DNA from: Anaerolinea sp.
GTDB lineage: Bacteria; Chloroflexota; Limnocylindria; Limnocylindrales; CSP1-4
Length of the DNA stretch: 64,000 nucleotides
Assembly: GCA_013822395.1 (NCBI GenBank)
Contig: PNKK01000002.1
Location: 62,001 to 126,000, forward strand
Reading direction: 5' to 3'
The notes under the pieces are model-generated. The model was not told the origin of the DNA. It ran no database searches and was given only the letters and a program-made list of their open reading frames with translations. Shown here piece after piece: positions 27,527 through 36,664 of this stretch (the first letter of the stretch is position 1; each line of letters starts with the position of its first letter). The position numbers and the translations under genes are program-made.

Positions 27527-29166
27527 CCCCAGTCGGAGTACGTCCACACGAGCACCTGCGATGCGGTCGGTCCCCAATACCACGGCGGCACCTGATTGCC
27601 GCCCGTCACCGGAGCGCCGGGCGATGGGGTCGGGATGACCTGTGAGACGACCTGCTCGTTCGTCGGCAGGGCGGGCGCGGTCGTGAGCGCGCAGCGGTAG
27701 CCATCGCTCTCCGAGACGCGCCACTCGTTGCGCAGCACCTGGAGGAAGTAGCGCACCGTCGGGCTCTGTGAGTCGTCATCGATGGCGAGGCAGTCGAAGG
27801 CCCGCAGGAACGGCATCCCGTCGATGTCGGGGAGGTTGACCGTGGCGAGCTGGCCTGATCGGAAGAACAGCTCGGTCGCCGCCTGCTCCGCGGCAACATC
27901 GGTAGACGGCAGGTAGGCGTTCGTCATCTTCTGCTCGACCGGAGCCCTGGCCGGATCGGCGGTCGGATCGTCAGCCACGACGCTGTACGGCGCCACTGAC
28001 CGCTGTGGCTTGCCGTTCAGCCGCAGGACGGTCACCGCCGCTCCGGTCACGCTGTCCGTCCAGAGCTTCAGGACGCCGGTCGGACCAGAGGCAGTCCAGG
28101 TGTAGTAGAGGTTCGATCCAGGGCTCACCGTTCCGTTCCGCGGCGGCGCCGCTGCGACATTCGCGAGCGTTGCCCCGGACCCATCGCTACCGGCCTTCGC
28201 GGTGAGCGTGTTGACTGTGGTGAACTGGACCGGCAGGTAGCGCTCCCAGCGGGTCATATCCATCGCCCGCAGCTCCAGCGTCAACGGCGCGGCGAAGATG
28301 ACCTTGCCGGCCGCGTCAAGCCCGGGGGCCGCGAGCACGATGTTCTGCTTCTGGTCATAGACGATCTCGTCCACCGCCACGCTCTCCCGGGTGTCGTACT
28401 CCAGAACGAAGCGGGTAATGGTGTCCTCGTTGCGGCGCGGGTAGGCGATGTCGTAGACGTGGGCGCTCCGGGTGAGGGTGATGAGCGGCGTCCGCAGGGC
28501 CGCGACGTGGTGCTCGGCGTTCCAGAACTGGAGAACCCCGTTCCCATCGACGAAGATGCGCCCCCCCTCGGCCTGGGCGAGCTGCATGAGCTCGCCAATC
28601 GCCCGCTCCGCCCCAGCGACGACGTAGGCGACCGTCCGCGTCCCGGTGTCGTAGCCATACTCCGACGCGGCGAGGCCGGCCGCCGCGCACATCGAGACGA
28701 ACACCGCACTGGTGAGCTTGTTGGCATCTGGGGCCAGGGAGATGCGCACGTCCCCGAGCTGGCCCACCCGGTCGAGGAGGCGCATAGTTGCCTCCTTCCT
28801 GGTCGTGGCCGTGTCGAGCTTCTCGATCCAGTACGTCCCGATGCGCGCCACGACGCCGTTGTAGCCAAGCTCGACGTACGCCTTCTGGCCGGTCCGGGTC
28901 AGGTAGGCGTAGATGGGGCTCGACTGGTTATCCGCGCCGTACCGCCCGGTGCTGTTGTCGAGCTCGATGACGACCTCCGAGGCGGACAGGTAGCGGGTCT
29001 GCGTGTCGGCGGCCTCGATGCCCCGCATCTCGGTGACGTAGGCCGACTCATCGGTGAACACCCCGTCGCCGTCCCAGTCAACCCACAGCTTCGCGGTGAC
29101 GGTCCGCACGGCGGCCTTCGCAGCCACCACGAGCGCCGGCGCCGGGATTGGCAAGGCGTAGGTCAT
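27523..29166 (-). CDS. Tail hub / tip protein
   Basis: A 547-residue protein downstream of the distal tail gene, the usual position of the siphovirus tail hub (Tal-like). It begins with KLWVDWDGDGVFTDE, then VVIELDNSTGRYGADNQSS and YIELGYNG-like beta elements and an internal DGNGVLQFWN. It is likely the baseplate hub that closes the tail tube. No enzymatic motif seen. Confidence 0.65.
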   Translation of the reverse strand: MTYALPIPAPALVVAAKAAVRTVTAKLWVDWDGDGVFTDESAYVTEMRGIEAADTQTRYLSASEVVIELDNSTGRYGADNQSSPIYAYLTRTGQKAYVELGYNGVVARIGTYWIEKLDTATTRKEATMRLLDRVGQLGDVRISLAPDANKLTSAVFVSMCAAAGLAASEYGYDTGTRTVAYVVAGAERAIGELMQLAQAEGGRIFVDGNGVLQFWNAEHHVAALRTPLITLTRSAHVYDIAYPRRNEDTITRFVLEYDTRESVAVDEIVYDQKQNIVLAAPGLDAAGKVIFAAPLTLELRAMDMTRWERYLPVQFTTVNTLTAKAGSDGSGATLANVAAAPPRNGTVSPGSNLYYTWTASGPTGVLKLWTDSVTGAAVTVLRLNGKPQRSVAPYSVVADDPTADPARAPVEQKMTNAYLPSTDVAAEQAATELFFRSGQLATVNLPDIDGMPFLRAFDCLAIDDDSQSPTVRYFLQVLRNEWRVSESDGYRCALTTAPALPTNEQVVSQVIPTPSPGAPVTGGNQVPPWYWGPTASQVLVWTYSDWG

Positions 29167-29528
29167 CGTGGGTTCACCTCGGTGAGCACGAGCGTCGTGC
29201 GCACGAGATCCGCGTAGGCGTTGTCCTGTGACCCGAGCTCGGCCGACACGAGCACCCCGCCAGCCGTCTCGGCCCACCAGTCGGCCCACGCGAACGTCAG
29301 CCACGACCCGCCCGCGCGCGCGCTCACCCAGAGGTCGCGGATCGCGTCGTACTCCGCCGGGGCGAGGGGCTCCAGGGTCAACGAGTAGCGGTACTTGCGC
29401 CACAGGAGCCCAAGCCGCCGGTAACCGCCAAGCGTCTCACGCTCGACCTGGCTCGCCACCTCGACCTTCGAGGGCGACTCGGGCCGGAGGGTGATGGTCG
29501 TGGGGCCGTAGGCGATGGTTGCGGCCAC
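29163..29528 (-). CDS. Distal tail-like protein
   Basis: A 121-residue protein (YRRLGLLWRKYRYSLTLEPL, WLTFAWADWWAE) placed immediately after the tape measure gene, the position of distal tail proteins. The GTG at 29528 is one base from the tape-measure stop. The longer frame in the track reads backwards over the tape measure gene and is rejected. Confidence 0.6.
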   Translation of the reverse strand: MAATIAYGPTTITLRPESPSKVEVASQVERETLGGYRRLGLLWRKYRYSLTLEPLAPAEYDAIRDLWVSARAGGSWLTFAWADWWAETAGGVLVSAELGSQDNAYADLVRTTLVLTEVNPR

Positions 29529-29529
29529 G

Positions 29530-32394
29530 TCAGCCCCCAATCCTCGCTGCCGCGAGCGTCTGCTGACCCTGCCGGTAGAGCTCCTCCTGCATGAGCCGCA
29601 TCGCACCACGCACAAAGTTGCGCTGCTCACCCTCGGTCGCGATGACCGTTCCGGCGTGGAGATGGGCGTGGAGGTGGACTTCCCGGCCACCCGGCCCCGG
29701 AGCGCTGACCGGCGCCGGTCCACGTGATCCCTGCATCGTCTCGGCGATGACCGAGAGGCCCGGCAGGGTCACGTTCGAGAGCCCGCTCGAGAGCCCACGG
29801 AGCCACGAGGACGCCAGGTTCGCTCCCCACGCCGACTGATCCTCGGCCAGCGGACCGGCCTCCGCGGGGCTCTTGACCTTCAGGAACTTCGTCGCAGCCG
29901 CCGCGAGCGCGGCTGCTGCGGCGGCGACGGCCTTGGCCTGCGAGCGCAGGCCCTCGGCGAACGCCTCGCCGAGCGTCGCTCCGCTGTTGTAGAAGCTGAT
30001 GCCGTACTTATCGAGCAGCTCCAGCACCTGCGCGTTCGTCTTGCGCCACTCCTCGGGGTGCTTCGAGAGGTACTGCTGGAGCAACAGGAGCTCCTTGTCG
30101 AACGCCTTGACCTGGGCCTCGTATCGCTTGGCCTCGGCCTCCTCCTGTATCCTCGCGAGGTCATCGTTGGCCTTGCGCTGCTGTTCGAGACGGTCGATCT
30201 GGGACCGCGCCTCCTCCTCCATCCGGCGCAGCCGCTGGTCGTCGTAGAAGTCCGAGAGCGCCAGCTCCGCCTCCTCGATGGCGCGCTGGCTGTCGCGCAC
30301 CGCGTTCGGGTCCGAGGGGTCCACCTGTGCGCCACGAGCATCGGCGACCCCGCGCTGAAGGCGCTCCTCCTCGCGAGCGCGCCGCTTCTCCTCGATGGCC
30401 CGACGCGCCTCTGACAGAGGGCCCTCGATGGCGGCGATCTGAGCGTCGATCTGGGCGTTCGCAAGGTCGCGGGCAGCGCGGATCGCTCGCAGGTTCTCCT
30501 CGTTGAGCTTCTTGAAGAAGACGGCAGCGCGTTCGCGCACCGCATCGAATGCCCGCGAGAGCCGGTCCTTCATGTCGGTCGCGAGCTCACGCAGCTTCGT
30601 CTTGGCGCCGGCCGCGCCCTTCCCCACCCCGTCGAGGCTGACGCGATACTGGTCGGCCTTCTTGCTGGCCCTGTCTGTGTCGCCCGTGGCGCCACCGACC
30701 TGACCCCGGAGCCCCACCATGTCATCCTTGAGGCGCCCGGCCTGGCTGGCCAACTGCGCGGTACTCCGGACCGCTCCGTCCATCCCCACCCGCCACTTGC
30801 GGATGTCGTCGTCCTTGAGCGCACCAGCCATCTTGCGGACGGACTCGTCGACCCAGCGGGCGAGCTTGGGGATGTCATCGAAGGGCAGCATGTTGTAGCC
30901 CGCGATGAGGGTGTTGATGCCGTCGATGAAGGCGTTGACGATGCCACGGACGACGACGCCGACCGCCCTGAAGGCCCACTCCACGACCCCGGGAAGCGCC
31001 CCGACGACATCGGCGACGCGACCGAACGCGGCTCCGATGAGATCCGCTACCGCGCCCAGGGCCGCCATGAGCACCTTGTTCGAGGTGATCCAGCCGACGA
31101 ACGCGGCGAGCTTCCCGATGAGCCAGCCAACGAGTTCGCCGACGGCGCGCAGAGCCTTGCCGAGTCCGCCGTCGAAGACCCGCTTCGCGAGGTCGACCAC
31201 GATCGGAATGACCGTCTTGATGATGACCGCCGCGAACCCGGCGAGCGCGGACGTGATGCGGAGCACGACCGGACCGAGGGTCTTCACGATCGACGCGCCG
31301 AGGTCAGCGAGCGTGGCGGCGACAGCCCCGATCGCCGGGGCCACGTCCCGCGCGAAGGCGACACCGATCCCGACCAGCTTGCCCACGAAGCCACCGATGA
31401 GTGCGGCATTGCGAGCGAGCGCCGGACCGAGGGTGGCGCCGAGGCTCCGCGCGACATCCGCAAGCGTCGGCACGACGGCCCGGACAAGCGACCCGAACTG
31501 GCGGGCGATGCCGGCGACCGAACTCCCGATCCGCGCCGCACCCGCCTGGAACTCCGACGATGAGAGGGCCTGGCCGAGGCCGTCAACGCCCTTGCTGATC
31601 TCCTCGAAGAACGGCTTGAACGCGGTCGCCAGGGCGTTGTTGAGCGAGTCCTTGACGGTGCTCATCGCGCCCTGGAAGGTGCGCGACTGCTTGGCCATCA
31701 TCCCGCCGAACCGCTGCTCCATGCCGGTCGTGATCGCTGCAATCGCCTGGTCGGCGGGGATCAACCCCTGCTCGGCGAGCTTGCGCGTCTGGGCCACCGA
31801 GGCCCCGATCGCATCGGCGAGCATCTGCCAGGCCGGGATGCCAGCGTTCGTGAGCTGCATCATGTCCTGGGCGTTCACCCGGCCCGCCGTCTTCATCTGG
31901 CCGAGGGCGTAGGTCACCCGGTTGAGTGTCTCGCCGCTGCCCCCGAGGGCCGCCACGGCATCGCCGACCGCGGTCAGCTTGGGCAGCACCTCCTCGGACG
32001 AGAAGCCCATCGCGAGCATCCGCTGCGCGGCGTCCTGGAGGCCCGGGAACTCGAACGGCGTGCGGGCCGCGAAGTCCTTCATCTCGGCGATGAACGCGGT
32101 CGCCTTCGAGCTCGAGCCGAGCAGGGTGGTGAACCCGATCTGCGCCTGTTCGAGCCGACTGTTGAAGTCGATGAACGCGCCCTTGAGGAAGCCGACCGCA
32201 TCGCCCATCGCGTTGAGCCCGAGCGTCGCGGCGCCGAAGCCGATCGCCGTCCCGAGGGCGGTCTTGAGCACCCCGCCGGTCGCCCGCGCAGAGTCGGAGA
32301 AGCCGCGCAGCTCGTTCTTGCTGGCGGCCAGCGTCGAACTAAGCTGACTCCGGTCGCCGCGCAGGCGGACGACGAGGTTGCCGACCTCGGCCAT
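29530..32394 (-). CDS. Tape measure protein
   Basis: A 954-residue tail length protein. The N-terminal tape-measure domain is clear (ALGTAIGFGAATLGLNAMGD, GFTTLLGSSSKATAFIAEM, GRVNAQDMMQLTNAGIPAW). It is followed by hydrophobic helices (about 320-500) and a coiled coil with RAIEEKRRAREEERLQRG near 700. At roughly 1.5 angstrom per residue the length predicts a tail near 140 nm, so a siphovirus. Translation follows the tail chaperones. Confidence 0.9.
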   Translation of the reverse strand: MAEVGNLVVRLRGDRSQLSSTLAASKNELRGFSDSARATGGVLKTALGTAIGFGAATLGLNAMGDAVGFLKGAFIDFNSRLEQAQIGFTTLLGSSSKATAFIAEMKDFAARTPFEFPGLQDAAQRMLAMGFSSEEVLPKLTAVGDAVAALGGSGETLNRVTYALGQMKTAGRVNAQDMMQLTNAGIPAWQMLADAIGASVAQTRKLAEQGLIPADQAIAAITTGMEQRFGGMMAKQSRTFQGAMSTVKDSLNNALATAFKPFFEEISKGVDGLGQALSSSEFQAGAARIGSSVAGIARQFGSLVRAVVPTLADVARSLGATLGPALARNAALIGGFVGKLVGIGVAFARDVAPAIGAVAATLADLGASIVKTLGPVVLRITSALAGFAAVIIKTVIPIVVDLAKRVFDGGLGKALRAVGELVGWLIGKLAAFVGWITSNKVLMAALGAVADLIGAAFGRVADVVGALPGVVEWAFRAVGVVVRGIVNAFIDGINTLIAGYNMLPFDDIPKLARWVDESVRKMAGALKDDDIRKWRVGMDGAVRSTAQLASQAGRLKDDMVGLRGQVGGATGDTDRASKKADQYRVSLDGVGKGAAGAKTKLRELATDMKDRLSRAFDAVRERAAVFFKKLNEENLRAIRAARDLANAQIDAQIAAIEGPLSEARRAIEEKRRAREEERLQRGVADARGAQVDPSDPNAVRDSQRAIEEAELALSDFYDDQRLRRMEEEARSQIDRLEQQRKANDDLARIQEEAEAKRYEAQVKAFDKELLLLQQYLSKHPEEWRKTNAQVLELLDKYGISFYNSGATLGEAFAEGLRSQAKAVAAAAAALAAAATKFLKVKSPAEAGPLAEDQSAWGANLASSWLRGLSSGLSNVTLPGLSVIAETMQGSRGPAPVSAPGPGGREVHLHAHLHAGTVIATEGEQRNFVRGAMRLMQEELYRQGQQTLAAARIGG

Positions 32395-32652
32395 CTAGAG
32401 CCGCCCCCCGGCGAGCGCCGCCCGGGACGCCTCGTCGCCGAACATCGCGACGAGCTCGTCGAGCGAGTTGACGCTCCCGCCGCCGGCCGGCCCTGCGCGC
32501 CCGCGGTCGGTCCGCTCAGCCTGGCGCGAGAGGTAGCCGGAGAACGCGGCCAGTTGCGGCAGCGTCAATCGCATGAACTGGGCCGGCGTGTAGCCGTACG
32601 TCCCGGCGACGGCGGCCATCATCTCGCCCCAATCGATGCTCGCCCAGCTCAC
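32395..32652 (-). CDS. Tail assembly chaperone, frameshift extension (gpGT-like)
   Basis: An 85-residue frame (VSWASIDWGEMMAAVAGTYG, AQFMRLTLPQLAAFSGYLS) directly before the tape measure gene. It can be read alone from the GTG overlapping the previous stop (GTGA), or as the extension of the upstream chaperone after a -1 shift at GGGAAAC (32682-32676). Lambda G and GT use the same arrangement with GGGAAAG. Confidence 0.75.
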   Translation of the reverse strand: MSWASIDWGEMMAAVAGTYGYTPAQFMRLTLPQLAAFSGYLSRQAERTDRGRAGPAGGGSVNSLDELVAMFGDEASRAALAGGRL

Positions 32653-32966
32653 CCCGCCTCCGCGGCGGGGACCGGGTTTCCCGGGTCCTGCTCCTCTCCG
32701 ATCACCCCGCTCTTGGTCAGCACCCGCCGAGACGTGGCGAGCAGGTTGCGGACCGTGAACCGCCGGCCGACCTCGGTGATGGTGATCTCCGGCTCCTCGT
32801 GCCGGGCGACGAGCCACAGGACGCAGCGGACCACCGCGAGCCGGCTCCAGTCGATCTTGTCGAGGTCGCCGAACGACTCCTCCAGGTCGGCCAGGTCGTT
32901 GAGGTCCAGCACCTCGGCATCCATCTCCGAGGGCCGGATTTCAGTGAGCCGCTTGGCTCCTGCCAC
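32649..32966 (-). CDS. Tail assembly chaperone (gpG-like)
   Basis: A 105-residue acidic helical protein (DLNDLADLEESFGDLDKIDW, VVRCVLWLVARHEEPEITIT) in the gpG position between the tail tube and the tape measure. The GTG at 32966 follows AGAGGAG. Near its end the zero-frame codons CCG GGA AAC form the slippery heptamer G GGA AAC. After a -1 slip the ribosome enters the downstream frame with no intervening stop. Confidence 0.75.
   Translation of the reverse strand: MAGAKRLTEIRPSEMDAEVLDLNDLADLEESFGDLDKIDWSRLAVVRCVLWLVARHEEPEITITEVGRRFTVRNLLATSRRVLTKSGVIGEEQDPGNPVPAAEAG
32676..32682 (-). promoter_or_regulatory. Programmed -1 frameshift site (GGGAAAC)
   Basis: The heptamer GGGAAAC is in the required phase (G GGA AAC, zero-frame codons GGA and AAC), ten codons before the gpG-like stop. 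The short inverted repeat CCGGG-AAA-CCCGG overlaps it and GC-rich sequence follows. Confidence 0.72.
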
Positions 32967-32982
32967 GCTCCACTCCTCTCTG

Positions 32983-33019
32983 CGATGGGGGCAGGCCCAT
33001 TGACGGCCTGCCCCCATCG
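32983..33019 (-). terminator. 15-bp hairpin after the tail tube gene
   Basis: CGATGGGGGCAGGCC and GGCCTGCCCCCATCG form a perfect 15-base stem with a seven-base loop, about 20 bases after the tail tube stop and just before the chaperone ribosome site. Without a T-run it probably stabilises the upstream mRNA end or partly terminates transcription. Confidence 0.7.
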
Positions 33020-33039
33020 GCTACACACCGGTTGTCGGA

Positions 33040-33876
33040 TTACTGGGTCGCCTTGACCGTCAAGAGGCTGTTCGACAGGCTGGTATCGACGATCAGGTCG
33101 AACTCGAGGTCCCGCGTGCTGATGTCCTCGCGGCTGAACGGGAAGGCGAGCTGCTTGCAGGACGCCTTGAACGCCTCGACCACGACGGTCTTGCCGGTCG
33201 CATCAGAGCGCTGGTGGGTGAACACGACGTAGAGGAAGGCCGGCCCGACAGACGATCCGACCGCGTACACGTCAGTGCCCGAGCCGAGCGTGCCCGACTG
33301 ACTGAACTGCGCCGCGGCGAGCAGGTGCTCGATGACTTCGAGGCGCAGCTCGACCTTCTTGGCCCGGACCGTCGCCTTGCCGCCGTAGAACGCGCGGGCG
33401 ACCGGGAACAGGCTCTGGCCGTAGAAATCCTTGTCTTGGTACGTGATGTCGAACTCGGCGTCACCGCCGATCTCGCCGATCGTGACCAGCCCGACGAAGC
33501 GGGCCTGCGCGCCCGCCGTGGAGAGCGCTCCGGTCTGGTTGTATGGGCTCGCGGCGGTCGTGCCCTGGGCGGTCGCAAAGCCGGACACGGTCCCGATGTA
33601 GATCCGGTAGCCGGTCGGGGCCGGGCCGGACGCGGGCGCGGTGAAGGTCACCGTGATGCGCTGGGTGGCGGTTCCGCCGTTGAGGACGATCGTCTGCTCG
33701 GCGGTCGGGGTGCTCTCGCCCGCCGCGTTGTAGGCGGTCACCTGCACGACATACGTGCCGTTGGAGAGCGCCCCGCCTGTGGATGCCTGGGCGAGCACCA
33801 CGCCGGTGGGCGGCTGGACCTGCCCGCCGGCATACCAGGGAGCGGCCGAGATCGCGCCGGAACCGAGGGTAAGCAT
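33040..33876 (-). CDS. Tail tube protein paralogue with inserted fibronectin-type domain
   Basis: A 278-residue paralogue of the next gene upstream. Both start MLTLGSG and share YQDKDFYGQSLFPVARAFYG, the KATVRAKKVEL block, TGKTVVVEAFKAS and LAFPFSREDI. This copy has about 100 extra residues (roughly 20-115: NGTYVVQVTAYNAAGESTPT, PTGYRIYIG) that look like a fibronectin type III or Ig-like fold and would be displayed on the tail surface. Confidence 0.75.
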   Translation of the reverse strand: MLTLGSGAISAAPWYAGGQVQPPTGVVLAQASTGGALSNGTYVVQVTAYNAAGESTPTAEQTIVLNGGTATQRITVTFTAPASGPAPTGYRIYIGTVSGFATAQGTTAASPYNQTGALSTAGAQARFVGLVTIGEIGGDAEFDITYQDKDFYGQSLFPVARAFYGGKATVRAKKVELRLEVIEHLLAAAQFSQSGTLGSGTDVYAVGSSVGPAFLYVVFTHQRSDATGKTVVVEAFKASCKQLAFPFSREDISTRDLEFDLIVDTSLSNSLLTVKATQ

Positions 33877-33877
33877 G

Positions 33878-34402
33878 TTACTGGGTCGCCTCCACGCGCA
33901 TCACGTCCTTGGCGGCCATCGAGGCATCGGCGAGCGCGGTGAACTCCCAGTCCTGGGTCCCGATGTCCTCGCGGCTGAACGGGAAGGCGAGCTGGACGCT
34001 GTATGCCTTGAACAGGTGGACGTTGACGACCTTGCCGGTCGCGTCGCTCCGGGCGTGAACGAACTTCACGTAGACCGGCACGGGCTTGCTCGCATTCGTC
34101 ACCGACCAGATGTCATTCCCGCCGCCCGAGCTCTGGACGATGTTCGTGAGGGCCGCCAGGTTGGCCGGATAGAGCTCGACCTTCTTGGCCCGGATGGCGA
34201 CCTTGCCGCCGTAGAACCCGCGGGCAAGCGCGAAGACGCTCTGGCCGAAGAAGTCCTTGTCCTGGAAGCTGATGTCGAACTCGATGTCGCCACCGACCTC
34301 GCCGATCGTGATCGGCGACGGATACGAGGTGGCGATGCTCGCCGGGTTTACGCCGGCGACGTAGGCGGCGATCTGGATGGTGCCCGAGCCGAGGGTGAGC
34401 AT
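33878..34402 (-). CDS. Tail tube protein (major tail protein)
   Basis: A 174-residue protein in the major tail position: FQDKDFFGQSVFALARGFYG, KVAIRAKKVELYP, HARSDATGKVVNVHLFKAYS. It stacks into the tail tube. The next gene is a longer paralogue one base away. Which of the two is the main tube subunit cannot be told from sequence. Confidence 0.75.
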   Translation of the reverse strand: MLTLGSGTIQIAAYVAGVNPASIATSYPSPITIGEVGGDIEFDISFQDKDFFGQSVFALARGFYGGKVAIRAKKVELYPANLAALTNIVQSSGGGNDIWSVTNASKPVPVYVKFVHARSDATGKVVNVHLFKAYSVQLAFPFSREDIGTQDWEFTALADASMAAKDVMRVEATQ

Positions 34403-34415
34403 GTGACCCGTCTCC

Positions 34416-34811
34416 TTACTGCGCGATGAGCCGGTACCGAACGTCGCGGACGAACTCGCGCGCGTCGGGGTCGAAGTCGTCGGTGTCGTTGTCCTTGAGG
34501 CACAGGTGGACGAGCCGTCCGTTGCCCGCCAGTCGCTTGCGGTTGAGCAGCGCCTCGACCCGCGAGGCGATGGCCACGACCTCGGTCGCGCTCACGGCGC
34601 TCGCGATCGTCAGCACGAGCGTCGGCCGATCGACGCCGAAGGCGACGTCGGATGGCCCGGCCACGACGGCCACCGCGATGGCCGGCGGCGCCACGCGACC
34701 GAGATCCTCGACCGGGTAGACCTTGCGGTCCGAGGCGCTACCGCCGAGCAGGGCCTGGAGCGTCGGGTCGCCGGCGAGCAGGCTGAAGGTGAGGTCATAC
34801 AGTCCATCCAT
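34416..34811 (-). CDS. Tail terminator-like protein
   Basis: A 131-residue protein (LTFSLLAGDPTLQALLGG, VYPVEDLGRVAPPAIAVAVV, REFVRDVRYRLIAQ) in the tail-terminator slot between the gp10-like protein and the tail tube. Similar to small tail-completion proteins (DUF3168-like pattern). A weak promoter-like TGGACA-N16-TACGAT lies upstream in the 57-base gap. Confidence 0.65.
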   Translation of the reverse strand: MDGLYDLTFSLLAGDPTLQALLGGSASDRKVYPVEDLGRVAPPAIAVAVVAGPSDVAFGVDRPTLVLTIASAVSATEVVAIASRVEALLNRKRLAGNGRLVHLCLKDNDTDDFDPDAREFVRDVRYRLIAQ

Positions 34812-34868
34812 CTTGGTCCCACCATCGTATTGGCGGCAGAGCGCCTGTCCAGATCGCGCCCGTCTGCG

Positions 34869-35372
34869 CTAGCGGAGCGACTCGAACTCCCGGCGCAGCA
34901 CCGGCAGGGCGGCCGGGATCGCCTCGTTGAGGGCCGGGCGCAGGAACGGGCCGTGGCGACCGTTGCCGGTCCGGCGCCTGTTGCTGCGGCTGCCCGTGCG
35001 CGCCGCGTCCGCGGCGAGTTCGCGCACCGCACGCGTGCCCCGGCGCCGGCCACCACTGCGGCGCGTCCCGAACTCGATGATCGAGGCATAGATGACGTTC
35101 GAGCCCACCAGCACCTCGAACTCGCGGCCCCGCTCGCGCCGCTCGAACACCGCATCGCCGGGGCGCATGGGTCGGGGCGCGAGCTGTCCGCCGATCGAAC
35201 TCTTGAGCCGGCCCGTGACGACCGGCACGTACTTGTCCTTGGCCAGGCGCTCGATGAGGAGGGCCAGGCGAAGTATCGAGCGCTCCATGGCGGCCGCCGC
35301 GTCGCCATCGCGGCGATCGACCGCCGAGAGCAGCCGGTCCAGTCCCTCGACGCTGATCTCGACGCCGATCAC
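34869..35372 (-). CDS. HK97 gp10-like tail-completion protein
   Basis: A 167-residue protein with the HK97-gp10 pattern: VEGLDRLLSAVDR, VPVVTGRLKSSIG, VLVGSNVIYASIIEFGTRRS, then a basic loop and GPFLRPALNEAIPA. It connects head and tail. Overlaps the previous gene by four bases. Confidence 0.8.
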   Translation of the reverse strand: MIGVEISVEGLDRLLSAVDRRDGDAAAAMERSILRLALLIERLAKDKYVPVVTGRLKSSIGGQLAPRPMRPGDAVFERRERGREFEVLVGSNVIYASIIEFGTRRSGGRRRGTRAVRELAADAARTGSRSNRRRTGNGRHGPFLRPALNEAIPAALPVLRREFESLR

Positions 35373-35713
35373 GGTCCTCGCCGGATGATCCGCGCCGTCA
35401 CGATGAGCTGCGTCCGCCAGCCATCTGCGGACACCGCCTCGACGAGGTAGCCCGTGCCGGCCACGGTGAGGATGTCCTGCGAGACCGGGCGCAGGGCACC
35501 TCCCAGATACGGCAGGTAGACCGTTACCCGCTCCTCCCCGGTCGGCCCGACGGGCTCGTAGCGCGTGCGCGACCCGCCGCGCTCGGCATCAACCTTGGCC
35601 CGCACGGTGCGGCCGGCCCACGGGAACGTGTCGGTGAAGGTCGGGCTGCCGTCTGACGCGTTGCCGGCGCGCGTCTTGCGGGTCAGCGTGGCCGACTCGC
35701 GCAGGCCGATCAC
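35369..35713 (-). CDS. Head closure protein (SPP1 gp16-like)
   Basis: A 114-residue small beta-barrel protein (LTRKTRAGNASDGSPTFTDT, WRTQLIVTARII) of the head-tail joining type. The GTG at 35713 overlaps the upstream stop (GTGA). Position between connector and gp10-like protein agrees. Confidence 0.72.
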   Translation of the reverse strand: MIGLRESATLTRKTRAGNASDGSPTFTDTFPWAGRTVRAKVDAERGGSRTRYEPVGPTGEERVTVYLPYLGGALRPVSQDILTVAGTGYLVEAVSADGWRTQLIVTARIIRRGP

Positions 35714-36609
35714 CGCAGCGTCAGCCGCTGGCTCGACCACTCCGCGAGCAGCGCCTGCGCGGCGGCCGGCACGTCGAGCTGGTCGCGGGTGAGGCTCGCG
35801 TCCCCGGCACGGGCGCTCTTGAGGCCGCCGAAGCCCTGCTTGCGCAGCTTGACATCCGCGAGCACCTCCGCGGTCGTGAGCGCGGCGGCGGTCCGGATGG
35901 CCTCCGGGATGCGCGCCAGGCCGTGGGTGTAGGTGAGCTCCCAGACGGGCTCGCCGAGCGGGATGAGCGCGGGCGTCACGACGTACGTGGAGGCGAGCGA
36001 ATAGGTGACCTCGAAGTAGCCCAGCCGGTCGGCGACGAACACGCTGGCGGGCGGCACCTGGACCTTCGCGGTCGTGCCGACGTACAGCGTCAGGGCCACC
36101 ACCGCGACGATCGGCCGGCGGGCCGGATAGAGGCGCCCGTTGTCGCGCCAGCGGTGGCGCTCGGTCCGCTGCGTAAGCACGGGCGACCAGCCGAGATGCG
36201 CATCCACCAGTCGGCTCGCGGTCAGGATGTGGCGGTCGAGCTGGTCGTTCGTGAGCAGGCTTCCATCGATATCGGTGAGGTCGGTGAGGTCGTAGTCGCG
36301 GAACTCCACGGCGCTCAGGTAGCCCATCGCGTCGCCCGCGAACGGGTCGCTCCAGCCGCCCGGGTTGGGCGGCGACCCGGCGGCGCGCACATAGCGGGTC
36401 ACGTACCACTGGCCCGAGGCGCCGGTGAGATCGGTGTAGCTGTACGCCTCGACACCCGCGGTGAGCACGACGACGTTGCCCAGCGAGGTGAACGTGCCCG
36501 ACTGGGCGGCGGCGTCCGCGCTGGTCGCCGCCCGCCCGACCTCGACCCGGTCGTAGCCCTGGGCGAGGACCGTCGCGATGTCGCTGACGAAGATCCGGAG
36601 CTTGATCAC
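35710..36609 (-). CDS. Head-tail connector protein
   Basis: A 299-residue protein. The C-terminal part (LTNDQLDRHILTASRLVDAH, IRTAAALTTAEVLADVKLRK) has the helical adaptor pattern of HK97 gp6/SPP1 gp15 connectors. The N-terminal 100 residues are an extra beta domain (YSYTDLTGASGQWYVTRYVR, Fn3-like). It probably sits under the portal. Confidence 0.7.
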   Translation of the reverse strand: MIKLRIFVSDIATVLAQGYDRVEVGRAATSADAAAQSGTFTSLGNVVVLTAGVEAYSYTDLTGASGQWYVTRYVRAAGSPPNPGGWSDPFAGDAMGYLSAVEFRDYDLTDLTDIDGSLLTNDQLDRHILTASRLVDAHLGWSPVLTQRTERHRWRDNGRLYPARRPIVAVVALTLYVGTTAKVQVPPASVFVADRLGYFEVTYSLASTYVVTPALIPLGEPVWELTYTHGLARIPEAIRTAAALTTAEVLADVKLRKQGFGGLKSARAGDASLTRDQLDVPAAAQALLAEWSSQRLTLR

Positions 36610-36664
36610 GTGTCCATCCTCGCCACGCCCGGCGCGGGTGTCGATGGCGCGCCGGTCTGCGCCT

